NCBI GenBank assembly: GCA_038496675.1
Contig: CM076660.1
Span: 16,578,608 to 16,642,607, forward strand
DNA from: Rachycentron canadum
Lineage: Eukaryota; Chordata; Actinopteri; Carangiformes; Rachycentridae
DNA length: 64,000 nt
Reading direction: 5' to 3'
In this document: positions 1 to 12,109 of the stretch, in pieces
Position numbering within the stretch: position 1 is the stretch's first letter
Layout of the letters: each line of letters begins with the position of its first letter
Made by a program: the position numbers and the translations under genes
Notes under the pieces: model-generated
Database searches by the model: none
What the model saw: only the letters and a program-made list of their open reading frames with translations
What the model was told of the DNA's origin: nothing

Positions 1-3000
1 TTGAGGACAAGGGGAAGGGTTGACACTATAGTTATGAGTGGAGAAAGGAAGGGGGGGGGGGGGGGGGGTTATTGAGGTGCAAATTTATGATTTCATATTT
101 ATTGCAGTTGTGTTTGAGGAAGATTACATTCTCTTAATGCAGGCAGTTGGTGAGGAATTAGGAGGTGTCAGAGATAATGAATGTGGTGATGAGGTGGCGC
201 TCACTGCAGCAATGGTAAATTCAGATGTGTTTATGGAGATATATCACTGTCTGTCACTGCAAACCAGGGGAGGATGTGCCCCATGGTGCCAAGAGAAAAC
301 TTACCATGGCAGATGTCAAAAGGTACACTCAACACAAAAAGGATGATGCCAGGGCTTCGTCTGGCATCAGGAGAGGAAACAGCTTTTAGAGAGCACGCAT
401 GCTGACAGTGAGTTATTAAGATTTAAATACAGAAATGAAAAAAAACAAAGCTGAAGCTAAAAAAAAATTAGTTCAAAGTAAAGGTGAATTTTGAGGTGAA
501 AGAATAAGGATAATGTGCTAGATGTGATGCTGTGTCAGTAAAGTCCAGCTAATGAAAACCACCACCATCATCTTCAGTGAGTGGTTTGTCTTTGTCGTGG
601 AAAAATCTTGAATTATTAATATAAAAATATTTTCCAAATACCTTCTACATCTTTGTACAGTGGAGGTTTTAGGTTAAAGTTCCATATTTTGACTATAATT
701 GGCTTCCACACTTAGCTGTGGTGCAGTGAAATGTGAAAATGATGCAGTGAAAAACTGCAGTTTAAGGTGAGCACAGAGCTGCTGTCAAACTCTGCACACA
801 CTCCACACCACTCTGCTCAGTAAAGATTAAACATCCAAGTGAAGTAACAATAGGCAAAACACACACGACTGGGCTGCACACTGTTGTCTTACATTAATCT
901 GAATTTGTGTGAAATTGAAAACGTTTCCTCTGTAATTTAAATAACTTGATAATAAATACAGTGGATGCCATTTTACTTGAGATTCTTTTCTGACTGGCTT
1001 GAGGGATCTTATATTGGCTTAGTAAGATTCCCAATAATAAATAATAAAACTGTTGAAAACTTTTTGGGCAACAGCACAGAGGCCAAAGCCTCATAACCAG
1101 AAAGGCTAAACCTCAAAACTCCTCCCGAGGGGAGTTTCCAGTTACTACAGCTGGTTTTGGCCTGAGGATTAAGCACTTGCATAAAGTAAAAACCTGGAGA
1201 CTGTGTCTAGAAGTGTAGGATTCAGCTAGCAGGTATAGACAAAGATAAATCTCAACATCATCATATAATGTCCTTTTGGTATATATCTGAAGGCCCCCTA
1301 TAAGAGAGGCCTCGCTGCTTCATATCAGTGGCACAATGTCAAGTGGCAACATAAAGAAGCAGATGAACCATTGCGGGTGAAAAAGATGAAAATAAATTGG
1401 TCACACAGGGAGTTAAAGGCCAGGAGACCACTGGCCTTTAGCTTACCCTCAGGGTAGCTGAGCCACAGAGCGGGACCTGCGGTCTCAGGTGGGGTGCACG
1501 TAAACTACCACACCATTTGAATGTTGCAATTAGCCATTAGCCAAATGTCATGAGTCACAAATCAGCCTTTTAAGACAAGGTTACACATAATCATACTGAA
1601 AAGGTTGTCCACCACATGTTGGGAAATTAAATGCGATCCAGTACTTGCAGTTTTGAGATCTAAAAAAAAAGATGGAAAAGAGAGTGAATGGCTCTCTGTC
1701 TTCCTCCATTAGAGCAGCAGTTTATATAGCCAACTGTATAGTGAATGCAAAAGCTGAACAAAATACAGTATATAATGAATGCAGTTCAGTTGCTTGCCTC
1801 GAGTCTCCTATGGTAAAATATTTCAAATTTCAAATTTCATAGTTATTTTATTTATTTATTTGGATAATCAGAGAGCCCCTCTTCCAGGGCACACTTACTG
1901 ATTTTGAAGTTGCTCTCATTTTAATATCTTCATCTGCCTGCTGGATAATGACAAAACAAAGAGTTTGAAGTGAGTATTCACAATTTCTTTTCTGGATGAA
2001 CTATGTGATTTGGTTTTTGTGTTTTGCTGGACATAATTCAACACTTAGGGGCTATACTTTCCTTTGTTATGATTGTGGATTAGAATAAAACACTCAACCT
2101 AGCAAATCCACAAAACATCCTCAAAGGTTAAACTGTCTTTTTGCTCCACTTGGAGAGGCATAAAAGGTCAGGGTCAGCTACAGAGCAGCGCTGCTGCTTC
2201 TGAGTGCGCTCACCCCAGGTCTTATTGTGCATGAATTTAATGTTAGCTAACAAAAACACACATGAACAAACTAAGATCTCACACCTTATCATACAGTCAT
2301 ACCAAACTTCCAAGAACTCAAATTTTCAACCAGATGATTTTGACTAATGATGACAAAAATGAAACCGACCATTTGCATGTTTACGTTCTCTAGTGCCATA
2401 ATCACATCATCTTAAAATTAATTCTTATCCATGTTTATTTTAGTTTCTTTTAAGGAGTATTAGAAAACTCACTGACTGAATGAGTATGCCTTCTTGACAC
2501 TACATTACTATCAGAAAGATAGAAATTGCAAATATTTTCCAGTAGCTTTTAGCAGTGTCCTAAGAAGTGAAGCAGTCTGAGTCTAAATTGCCCTCTTGAG
2601 AACTCAAAAAATGTGTTTTAGCAACAAATTTGTCACAGTAAACTGATTTTTCATCAAACCAAAACCACAACACCCCGTGAAGTTGCTGCACCAGTCCAAC
2701 ATTAAGCTACTTCTTTATAAGACAACTGTAGCACTGATTGCAGGCAGAGCCTTTAATTGGGCTCTGTGGGCTCAGCTATGTATTTCTGTTCTTCCATTAC
2801 ATTCACTTGTACTACAAGATGAGTAAATTAGGAGAAGCCTGCTGGTGCTGGGATTGTGTGCGTGGGCAGGGGCGGTCCCTGTAATAGTGCCGTCAAATTG
2901 TGTCAAAGTGAGTATAGAACTGGCTATATACCACCAATATTTCTGTCCCTCTGGAAACCTAACAAGTTGGATTTACAGCTTACATGGTGGGTTGCACATT

Positions 3001-6000
3001 GTGCTCCTTGTCTGCACATCATCTGCAGACAATCCTAATCCCTGTCTACCTGCCTCCAGATACAAATATTGACAGGCTGTCCCACACAGTGCACAGCCCC
3101 AATTGCATCATCACCTAAAGCTATCACCCCCTCCTGTCCTGATATGTGGTAGCGTTAGCAAAGTTATCTCCATGGAGCTGTCATGTACTCCAGAGATAAC
3201 GGCGAAGCAATATTGTTGAATCTCAAACTCTGAATCCATGAAAGAATGCATGCCAGACAAAGTTCAGTCTAAGATAAAACTGTTTTTTTTTTTTTTCCCA
3301 CCACCATATCCACCATTCTCACATGTACAGGAAGGTTGTGCAGTATGAAATTAAAAAAATACTGTTTATAATGTGACAATGTGGTAGCATCTATTAAATG
3401 GCGCTAAAGCAGGGGCAGCGGCAAGACATATGGATTATTAATTGTATTTGAAAGATGTCATCGGGTATATGTTCTGGGTATATCACATTGGATCAGTTAA
3501 GTCTGAACAACCCTGCCCAGATAGTCCTTCATCTGAGTTCTTAGCTCCTTAGCTCCTGTGTGAGCCAGATTTTTTTTTAATTGATCCTCACATTGCCTTA
3601 GGCCCACATACTACATGTCTTATGGCACTGATTTATAAAATACCTGATCCACGATTTCAATGAAAGAAAGATTTAGTGGTTTGCATCTCATATCTAACTC
3701 TGGAGTTGATCCATATATATACATATATATAGACATAAACTGCATATGAGAGATGAAAAATTCCACACTGATTCTTGTAGGATAAATGCAAGTGGTGGGT
3801 CAGACTCACAGGCACTGGGAGGAGAAATCTGGTTCATTTTCACATACACATTTTATTTTGCATCAAAGTATTGAAAAACGGCCCTACTGTATGTGACTGT
3901 GTATTCCTGAGGGCAAACCAATCTGGCAGATAAAGATTTGTCAAAGGGAGAGCCATTCCCAGAATAATGATCACAACAGAACCATCCAAACAGGTGTAAA
4001 GACATTGCATCACGAATCTCATTGGCAGGAAAAATTGGCTAATTGGCAACATTTAAAAACTTTTCCTCTTTAAATTTGGCAGTCTTTCAAGTCCATAAAT
4101 CTTTGTAAGATGATAATGTAAATCCATTTCAGCACATAACAACAAATGTAGTATAATTTATTTGATGTTTAACATCAGATATAGTTGTAAAATCTTGCAT
4201 CTTGTTTGTCTCCAGGTGACATCAGGACATTTTAATGCATCTGACTCTGCTCCACTTACACATGTCCTGCTGCTTCCAACGACTTACTCTCATCTTCTCA
4301 TTTCCCATTACTATCATATTGTCCTTTAATATTGCACTACCACCATGTCACTGTGTAATTGGAAAAGAGAGAAATATATATATTATTAACATACTCTTTT
4401 GGGGACTGGTAGAGAAGTGACAGCTACCTATTTCCTATGTCTTTGCTTTGGGTATCACAACTGTTGGGTTGCTTTGTTAAAATGTCATGGTATCATTTGC
4501 TAAGAATCAGTGTTAGTATAACGCATAATATGACTCCCAGAAACAAGTATGAAACACAGTTTGTTATTTTGGTATATTACTTCCAAGTATTTACCTGTGT
4601 TTTTTGTTGTAACTCTCCATATATGAGTATTTCTCAAAACAGTTACAGCACAGCCAAGTATATATCTTCTGTTTAGGTTCTGTTGAACATAGACATCCCT
4701 CTTTGCCATTATGATTCTTCTCCTCAGCTCAGCTGACAATGGGTTTGTGCTTATTTTCACCAAAACGCTCTGTGCAAAGTACAACAATACAGTAGCTTCA
4801 TCAAAATAAGCTAACAATTTGAGCATTAATGAAAAATGATTCACAGTAATAAAACACAAAAGAGACAACATTAGGTTTGGCTTGCATAGCAAAGCAACAG
4901 AAAGAGAAAAACATTAAAAAATATATTTACAAATTATGCAAGTCCTTTTTCATTTTAGTCATTTAGTGATTTTCTTCTTCATCTCCATTGTGTGAACTGT
5001 TGTACACCATGTGACAGAAAATAGAAGCGGACATTTAACATACTGTTTACTCTTTTAGAGAAGGGGGGGCATTGAAAAAAACTAACAAAAAAAAAAACAT
5101 TGTGAGACTGGTGTCTGTGTCTGTACATGACATTTACAGCTCTGCATTTTATCTCGCACTCTGTGTCTTTGTCTTCGTTCTGTCTCCTCTCCATCTTCCC
5201 AACATCATTCTGTGTCAGTCGCAAAGAGAAAATCTCATAGCGCTTATAAACAAGGTGTCCTGGGACAGACAGCAACTGTGGGGAACGGTGCCTCACAAAG
5301 ACTCTGAAAGAAAGGAAGAGGCGCACAGCAAGAACAACGATGTAAAATCTGGGTGATACAGAGTACGTCACTCTCTGCATCTCGGATTGGTGGGATAAAA
5401 GAAGATAAAATTGATAAAGTCTTCAAGATTTTATATATCCATATATCAAAACTGTGATAGTAGTGGCATAAAGTGTAGTTACTATATTGCCATTTCAGAG
5501 TTGTGATTGTTTTTCTGCTGTTAATTCTGTGATATTTCATGGTGGTTGTCAGCGTAGTTGACCCCATGCAGTGAGCCATTCCAGGCCAAGGTGTCTTTAG
5601 TTTTGGTTGGACTCAGCTTTTCAAATGATTCATATAAACACTCAGTTTATCTGTAAAGTTGTATAAAGCTCAATAGGCCTGGGGGGAAGATAAGACAATA
5701 AACCATAATAATAGCTCAATAGAAAGTCTGACACTTTCATGCTTCATGAATAAACTCCAGTTCTGGCTCATCAACAGCCTGATCCTCGCAGCAGTCTACT
5801 GCTTTTCTCCTGGTATTTATTTAGAATAGGTAAGTAAAATGATCAATAAATAAATGATATCAAGTGTTATGAAAATTTACAGTGATAACATTTTGGTCAT
5901 TATCATCCAGCCCTAGTGATGCAAAAACCTCTAGCAAAAATCAATCTGAAAACAGCATCACAGTTCTCATTCTCTAACTTCCTTTTAAAAGGAATAATGA

Positions 6001-6252
6001 AGCTTTTTTTTTTTTATGGTCCTTTGATTTTCATGCTCTGCCATTACATTACTTTTATCTCTGTTCAGATCAACACAAATAACTGTATTTTGATGCAGTT
6101 TCAACTGACTAAAGGAGACAAATCTGATTTGTCTGATGTATTTTTTTCTTTTCTTTTTTTTTTTTTTTTTTTACCAAAGAAGTGACAACCTCAAATTATA
6201 TACTAGTGAAGTTCCACTCTGTATTCTGTTAGTGAAATGAAAAAAGTGAAAT
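1..6252. other. Downstream flank of robo2, no gene recognised
   Basis: AT-rich sequence with an 18-base G run at 51-68, scattered A/T runs and no exon I can support on either strand. If the alternative donor at 6472 is used, part of this could be 3' UTR. A pyrimidine-rich minus-strand acceptor (TTTCTTTCAG near 5300) could then supply a last exon; joined there, the split codon would become TAG at once. Confidence 0.5.
51..68 (+). repeat. Poly-G run (18 bases)
   Basis: Uninterrupted run of 18 G on the plus strand following GAGAAAGGAA. Such runs are unstable and are often mis-sized in assemblies. Confidence 0.95.
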
Positions 6253-6253
6253 C

Positions 6254-6259
6254 TTTATT
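6254..6259 (-). terminator. robo2: Candidate polyadenylation signal AATAAA
   Basis: AATAAA on the minus strand in CTCAATAAAGATTT, about 195 bases past the putative TGA at 6453. It is the first canonical hexamer I found downstream, so it fits a short 3' UTR. The hexamer is common by chance in AT-rich DNA, so transcript evidence would be needed. Confidence 0.4.
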
Positions 6260-6452
6260 GAGATTCAGCCATTCAACATGGCCTCTGTCTTATACTTTGA
6301 CAGTTTGTATCTTTTGTCAGTTTGTATGAAAATAGAACTGTAGAGTGGGTTAATAAAAATGTAAATAAGGTTTCAGTAAAATCTGCATATTATTGCTCTC
6401 CACAGATGCTCAGGTTGTGTCCATTATGTGTAATGTGCACACAAATACCTCC

Positions 6453-6727
6453 TCATGAGGATAGACACTCACAGTGTTCCCTTTTCTCTGTGCTGTTTGT
6501 GGGAGGATGCCCGTTGTGGGAGGGATCTGTGCCAGGTCTCTTGTGGGAACCCCTACTCAGGGTGGCCCTGTTGGATGTTGCTGTGCCGCTCCAGGAAGCC
6601 ATATGCTGCCGCTCCAGCGTCGACACGGTCACCATGCACTCCTCAGAGGGGTCTGAGCCTGCAGCTGCCCACGAGCTGTGCATGTGGGAGCCCACGCTGT
6701 GCAGGGACTTCATGGCCGGTGTGTGGG
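6453..6727 (-). CDS. robo2: robo2 last coding exon (probable)
   Basis: Acceptor CTCAACAG; phase 1 in, in frame with the preceding exon. It reads THTPAMKSLHSVGSHMHSSW, then EECMVTVSTLERQHMASWSG and SHKRPGTDPSHNGHPPTNST, ending EKREHCECLSS and a TGA at 6455-6453. A polyadenylation signal lies about 195 bases further on. A good donor (GTGAGT at 6472) inside the exon would instead end coding at 6473 and splice to an exon I could not identify. I do not recognise the sequence from other Robo proteins. The resulting full protein size is right for Robo2. Confidence 0.58.
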
Positions 6728-9700
6728 CTGTTGAGTGGATGGGAGATACGGGTGTTTGGCAAACAACACAAATGAGGCATCATGATAAAGGCCCTTCTGG
6801 TCGGATTTACTCTAATTGAGGATTGTCTGACAATAGAATGGCTGAGAGTGTAAAAGACTTAACTTACTGTCTGTGTTGGTGTCTCTTCCTCTGGGCAAAG
6901 TCCCAACCTTGTCTGTATGAGGTTTGAGGCCAGTAAGCGGTGCCCTCTTGTGGCCAAGGCTATGTGTGCCCTGTGCACCATGATCTGCTGTGCCAGAGCT
7001 GTCTGACCGACACTGCTGGGTGGGTTTACCTACAGTGAGCGTCAGCAAGAGAGGCTTAGTTATGATACAGACAACCTGGACTCATGCACAATGGATTAAG
7101 CCAGACACTGAAGTGTGATGTGGATGTACAAAGCAAGAAATCAAGATATGAAATCAAGATATGTTGTGTTAAACCAGTATTCAACATGTAAATGATGTAA
7201 AGATGCTTCAGATACTGTTTCCATCACACTGGATATTTGTGAAAACCAACATCCATAACCTGTAAGTACACATACACATTGTAACTTTAATCAGTGGGCT
7301 TAAAGAACAGGGGATTTTTAAAAGTTCAAAACCTAGAAGAGAACATAAATGTTTTATTGAAACCAGACAGCATCTAAAGATGTACAAACAAACATGCCAT
7401 TTAAATCAATAAGCCACTACTGCAATACGGCACCCCCTGTGGAAATACTGCCACCACGCTGGCTTTGTTCACGTTTTGATTCACTGATGATATTTCCTCA
7501 ATCTCCCCGAATGCATTCCGAATGCATGAGTTACATTGTGTGACAGTTAAAACACAAGGCGAAGAAATGTTTGCATTGCTAATGTTTGTAAATATTTTTA
7601 GTCACACTGACCTGCATTTTGCCCCGCAGGGGGTTATTAGAAGTGTTGAAATCACGTATTCTCAATGCACAAGTCAGTCCCTTAACCTATCAAACAACGC
7701 AGCCTAAAAATGGTACAGTTGTGTCCCTGTGGGAGAAACTTTGAAGTTTCTTCCTCTAAAGAAACGTTTTCAGACAGAACCCTATTTATAAATGCATCAA
7801 ATCTTAAATGCTAGACATGCGACTTTTAAGTAGAGCCCTACTAAAGTTGTGAAAAGATTATATGTTGTGGTTTTGATGTAGCTTTGAACAAACTGTCTGA
7901 ATCTCTCTTTGAAAGAGAGTGAAAAAGGGCATCCTTGATTTACATTACGATATCTGAATAATTTGAATTTGTAAGCCGACGCAGCTGTTTTACTTGATGC
8001 CAACTATTATTTCTACCTCAACTTTGAGTGTCAATCACTGTCCCTGTTGGCTCTATAAATGTGTTCCTTAACTACTATGTCATATCCAACAACCACTAGA
8101 CTAGTGTATCTGTGCTTGTATCTGTGCAATTGAATTGGTTATTGTATGCTTTGGTCTTTGTGCTATGTGGCGTGCCTATAGGTGATTGTTCAGCCAGCCA
8201 ACAGACTGCACAGTGTTGGATGCATGTATCACAGTGTGGCCCAAGTCCCACTGGCAGAGCAAATGTTAATATTGGGGCAATTCTGCAAAACCCTGGATTA
8301 TGTTAAAAGATAATGTTGTTGAACATTTAGTGCCAATGTTGTGTGAGATAGAGGTTATAGATTGCTTTAAAAAAAAAAAAAAAAACTGTTGGCCCTTCTG
8401 CTGCCATGACCTTCACACGCTAACTAACTTTTTTTCTTGCTCCATAAAAAACAAATTGAAAACAATTCTTCCTGCAGTCGCACTGAACACTATCATGGGA
8501 ATTAAATTGTGTACTACAAAATCATCCAGTATAACAGTATCACAATTCCTGGGGATAATGTGCTGAGTGGCTGCAATCTCTTCAGTGAGATAGGAAAAAG
8601 CAAGGTGTCTTTTACATTATATTTTATATCACATCATATTTCCACAGCTATTTTTCATGAAAGCATAAACCTAATGGTAATAAGAGAATGAAATAATCAA
8701 TGTAAGGCACACAGCAATAAATATTTATTAATCTGAATATTGTGTAAGTGCAACGAAATAGAAGACAATTATGTTTCTAAAATAGATTAGCCATAATCAT
8801 TCATGGCTTTATTTAATAAGAATAAAGTTATGGTATCCGTTAAAAACTGTAAAATATCTTATTTAAACAGGGCTTTTGTAAGTTTTCTCTATCACCGAAC
8901 ACGGATTCTTGCCAGGAGCAGGTGGTGTTTATCGCTTGACAAGAGCTTCAGCCATAGTTGCCCTTATAATACAAGAGGTTATTATATTTAATATCTGATA
9001 CGTACGCTATCATCATAATGTCTGAGCAGCTTTAGGGCAGATTTGAGGCTACAGTGAGTCACTATGGGAAAGTGACCAGATGGGCCAGGGCTAGCTAGTT
9101 AGCATGCTAACTTCAGTAGAAGGAAAGACGTGACAGAAACAAGAGTTAACATCGGCGTTTAACATTTCTTCTGGACTGGTGAGTTATCAACTGTTAATGC
9201 TAACGTTGGCTAGGTAGCAAAAGCAAAACTTACAAATAGCTGCTTTAAAAAAGTCATCCTTCTGTTATCTGTAACATTTTTGTACTTTTATACATTTGCA
9301 TAATATGTTCTATTGTTGAAATTGTTCTCAACATATTCATGTACCATATATTTATACATGCCTATTAACATGATTTATCTATTTGCAGCCAAAATGACTC
9401 AAATCATCATGTTTTGTGTTGAACAAAAGATGAGGTGATCACACCAGTTAGTTGTGAGTCTGCCTGGTGTTCTACTTATTTAAAACCAATGACTTCAGTA
9501 AAATTAGTTATAGCATGTATCAAACATACCTGAGCCGTCAAGGTTGTCCATGCTGTGCCCGGGAGTGTATTCAAAGCCACACAAATTCTTTGAAACCACA
9601 GCGTATCTTTCATCCTCCTCCTCATCCTCGTCATCTTCAGAAAGGAGAGTGGCCCCCAAATCAGAGCCCAGTGTGCTGGACATAAAGTCCATTGGAGGGA

Positions 9701-12063
9701 TGGGGGTCTTGGACATGTTTGGACTGCTCTTCATGTGCCTAATTAATTGTTAGGAAATACTGTATGTTAATGACCAAAACAAATTAAAATAAATAAATAA
9801 ATGGAGGTAAGATAATGAGCAAAAATATAGCAAAACAAGTTCTAGGATGCATAATCATTGCATATTCAGAAAGGCAGAGATGCAATGTGCAGATAGTATG
9901 AATGCCTGCAGTGGTTTCACTGATTACTTTCTCAGCACTGGTGTGTGTTGTGCTAACACAATGGAGTTGTAATTGGACTGGATAAGGGATATCTGGATGG
10001 GCAGGGCTGTCACCAACATGCCTGTTATCTCCTCCACAGCTGTCCCCCATGATGGCTCACATCCCGCCATAGAGGAGATGCATGCATAATTACCAACTCT
10101 ATTTACTGATGTCAGAACAGCATGTTAGACTAAACCCAGTCATTACCCCCCAACACATGTCGCCACTGACTTGTCAAGTTTTCCAATGCTCCATCAAAGG
10201 TGTAATCAATGTAGAGCTGTTTTAATCGGTCGCAAGAAACATGGACCGCAGGTTCCAGCTGACACAAGTAAATACCAGCATTTCAAGATGCATGCACATT
10301 GGCCATTGATATGCAAAACCCAAACTATCAACAGAATAAAATGAATACAATTACAGGTATCTCCCCTTTTGTGTGAAGCAAACATATTTGAACAAAATTG
10401 CGATGCATACACACAGTAGGCCTATAAAGCTTTCAAATAACACTCACACATATCTTTTTTTTTTTTTTCCACCACAAAAGACATTAAATTATAGAATGGA
10501 GATGGTCTCAAAGTACAGCTAACAGAAGCTTAAAAAAATCCATACCATGCCTGCTTGGCCACCTCGTATTGGTAAGCCCTGGTCAGCTCATCCAAGTGGG
10601 CCTGCAAAATAGACTGCATTTCCTCATGGTGGGCAGAGCTGAGAGAGGAGGAAGATGGCTGGCTGAAGGATGCTGCTGCTGGGGAGGAGGATCTTCCTCT
10701 CAGGGGAGGAGTGGGACCCCTCTCCTCCTCTACCTCATTGTCCAAATTCTGGTGGTGGTAGGTCTGGACAGACATGGGTGGTGCCCAACTGTTGTTGTCA
10801 TATCTGGCAGTGGGACAAAATCGTAACAGCAGGAAATGTGTTAACATTTTATTCCAGAGATAAACAAGCTGAACAAACTGATCCTTTTAATTGATCAAAA
10901 TATTACTAATATGCTTTTCTTTTGGATTGCAAGTTAAATGTGTGTAATGGTGCAATATAAACCTATTTTTACTAGGAAATAACCACTGTGTGAAGCTCTT
11001 GTCCGACCTCTCTGATGAAAACCACAAACACTCTGGCCACAGGTGCAGGATATTGTGACCTCAGTGTTTGCATGTATTTCCTCCGTCCAGATGTATTTTT
11101 GTGTTTGTGGCATTGCAGAGCGGAGATTGATGAGATATGAATGTATCTTACCCTCCTCCGTGGTTTTCCTGGGGGTAATGGTCAAGGTCAACCTCTGTAC
11201 CAGGGAGTGGGTGCATGGGTGGAGGAGGCAGGGGCATGTTAGCCCAACATGTCCCATTAGATTTAGAGGTCTTTGTTCCACCCTTCACCTTCTTTTTCTT
11301 CCCAACCTTTGCACCTGAGGGTAGGTAGAGACGAAAAGAGATTTAGCCTTCTCTACACAGCACCAAGAAATCCCTGTTCATGCTACCCACAAATATTATT
11401 CCACACTGAATTCACACACACTGACACACTTTGAAAGCTATCTTATATCTTTCTCTGCTATCTCAACGTATTCAAACCTGTCTCCCAGCCAAAGTTCATT
11501 ATTTCTCATTTTTTGCATGCTGACAGCGCATTACGACATTTTCTAAATGTTCCGCTTTAAGTTGTTTCCGTACAGCTTCCACACTTGCTCTACTTTATCT
11601 GCGGAAAGCTTGACATTTAGCTGAGCACACAGCCTATTGTGTAAAACTACAAAAGTACAGACAGAAATCTCCTCCATGGCTTTTCCAAGTGTATGTACAT
11701 TGCACAAATAACTCGGAACATTGAGGGATTTTCTGCCACCACTAATCAAGTTAACCCAAAGAAAAGCGTCATGATTGTGTGACATTTCTGGGCTAGATAA
11801 GCTCCCAGGGTAGAATTGTGATGAAGACAGAGGAGTAATTAAGAACATTATCCTAAGGGTCCATTTTCAGTGATTATGTAAATATAATATGTAAATAAAA
11901 GCCCTTCCATTTTTCTCTTTCCCTGGTTTAGTTTGCCAACTCCCATGTAGTAATTTCACTGAAAAAAAAACTTATTACCTGTCGTTTTACTGCAAAAATG
12001 TTGCGTTCGCAGTGCTGCAATCCTCCCAAGAGAGACCCAATATACATACACAATACTGCAAAC

Positions 12064-12109
<46 letters not shown>

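Noticed and set aside
5240..5400. Possible robo2 3' terminal exon on the minus strand
   Set aside because: A pyrimidine-rich acceptor exists, but joining it to the donor at 6472 gives an immediate stop and I see no conserved tail sequence; kept only as a note.
6322..6819. Plus-strand open frame of 165 codons
   Set aside because: Overlaps the minus-strand exon that has correct splice sites and phase; its product is cysteine/tryptophan-rich without recognisable domains. Treated as a shadow of the robo2 exon.
9544..9753. Plus-strand frame with a poly-serine run
   Set aside because: The serines are the complement of the acidic Glu/Asp codons of the robo2 exon at 9530-9738.
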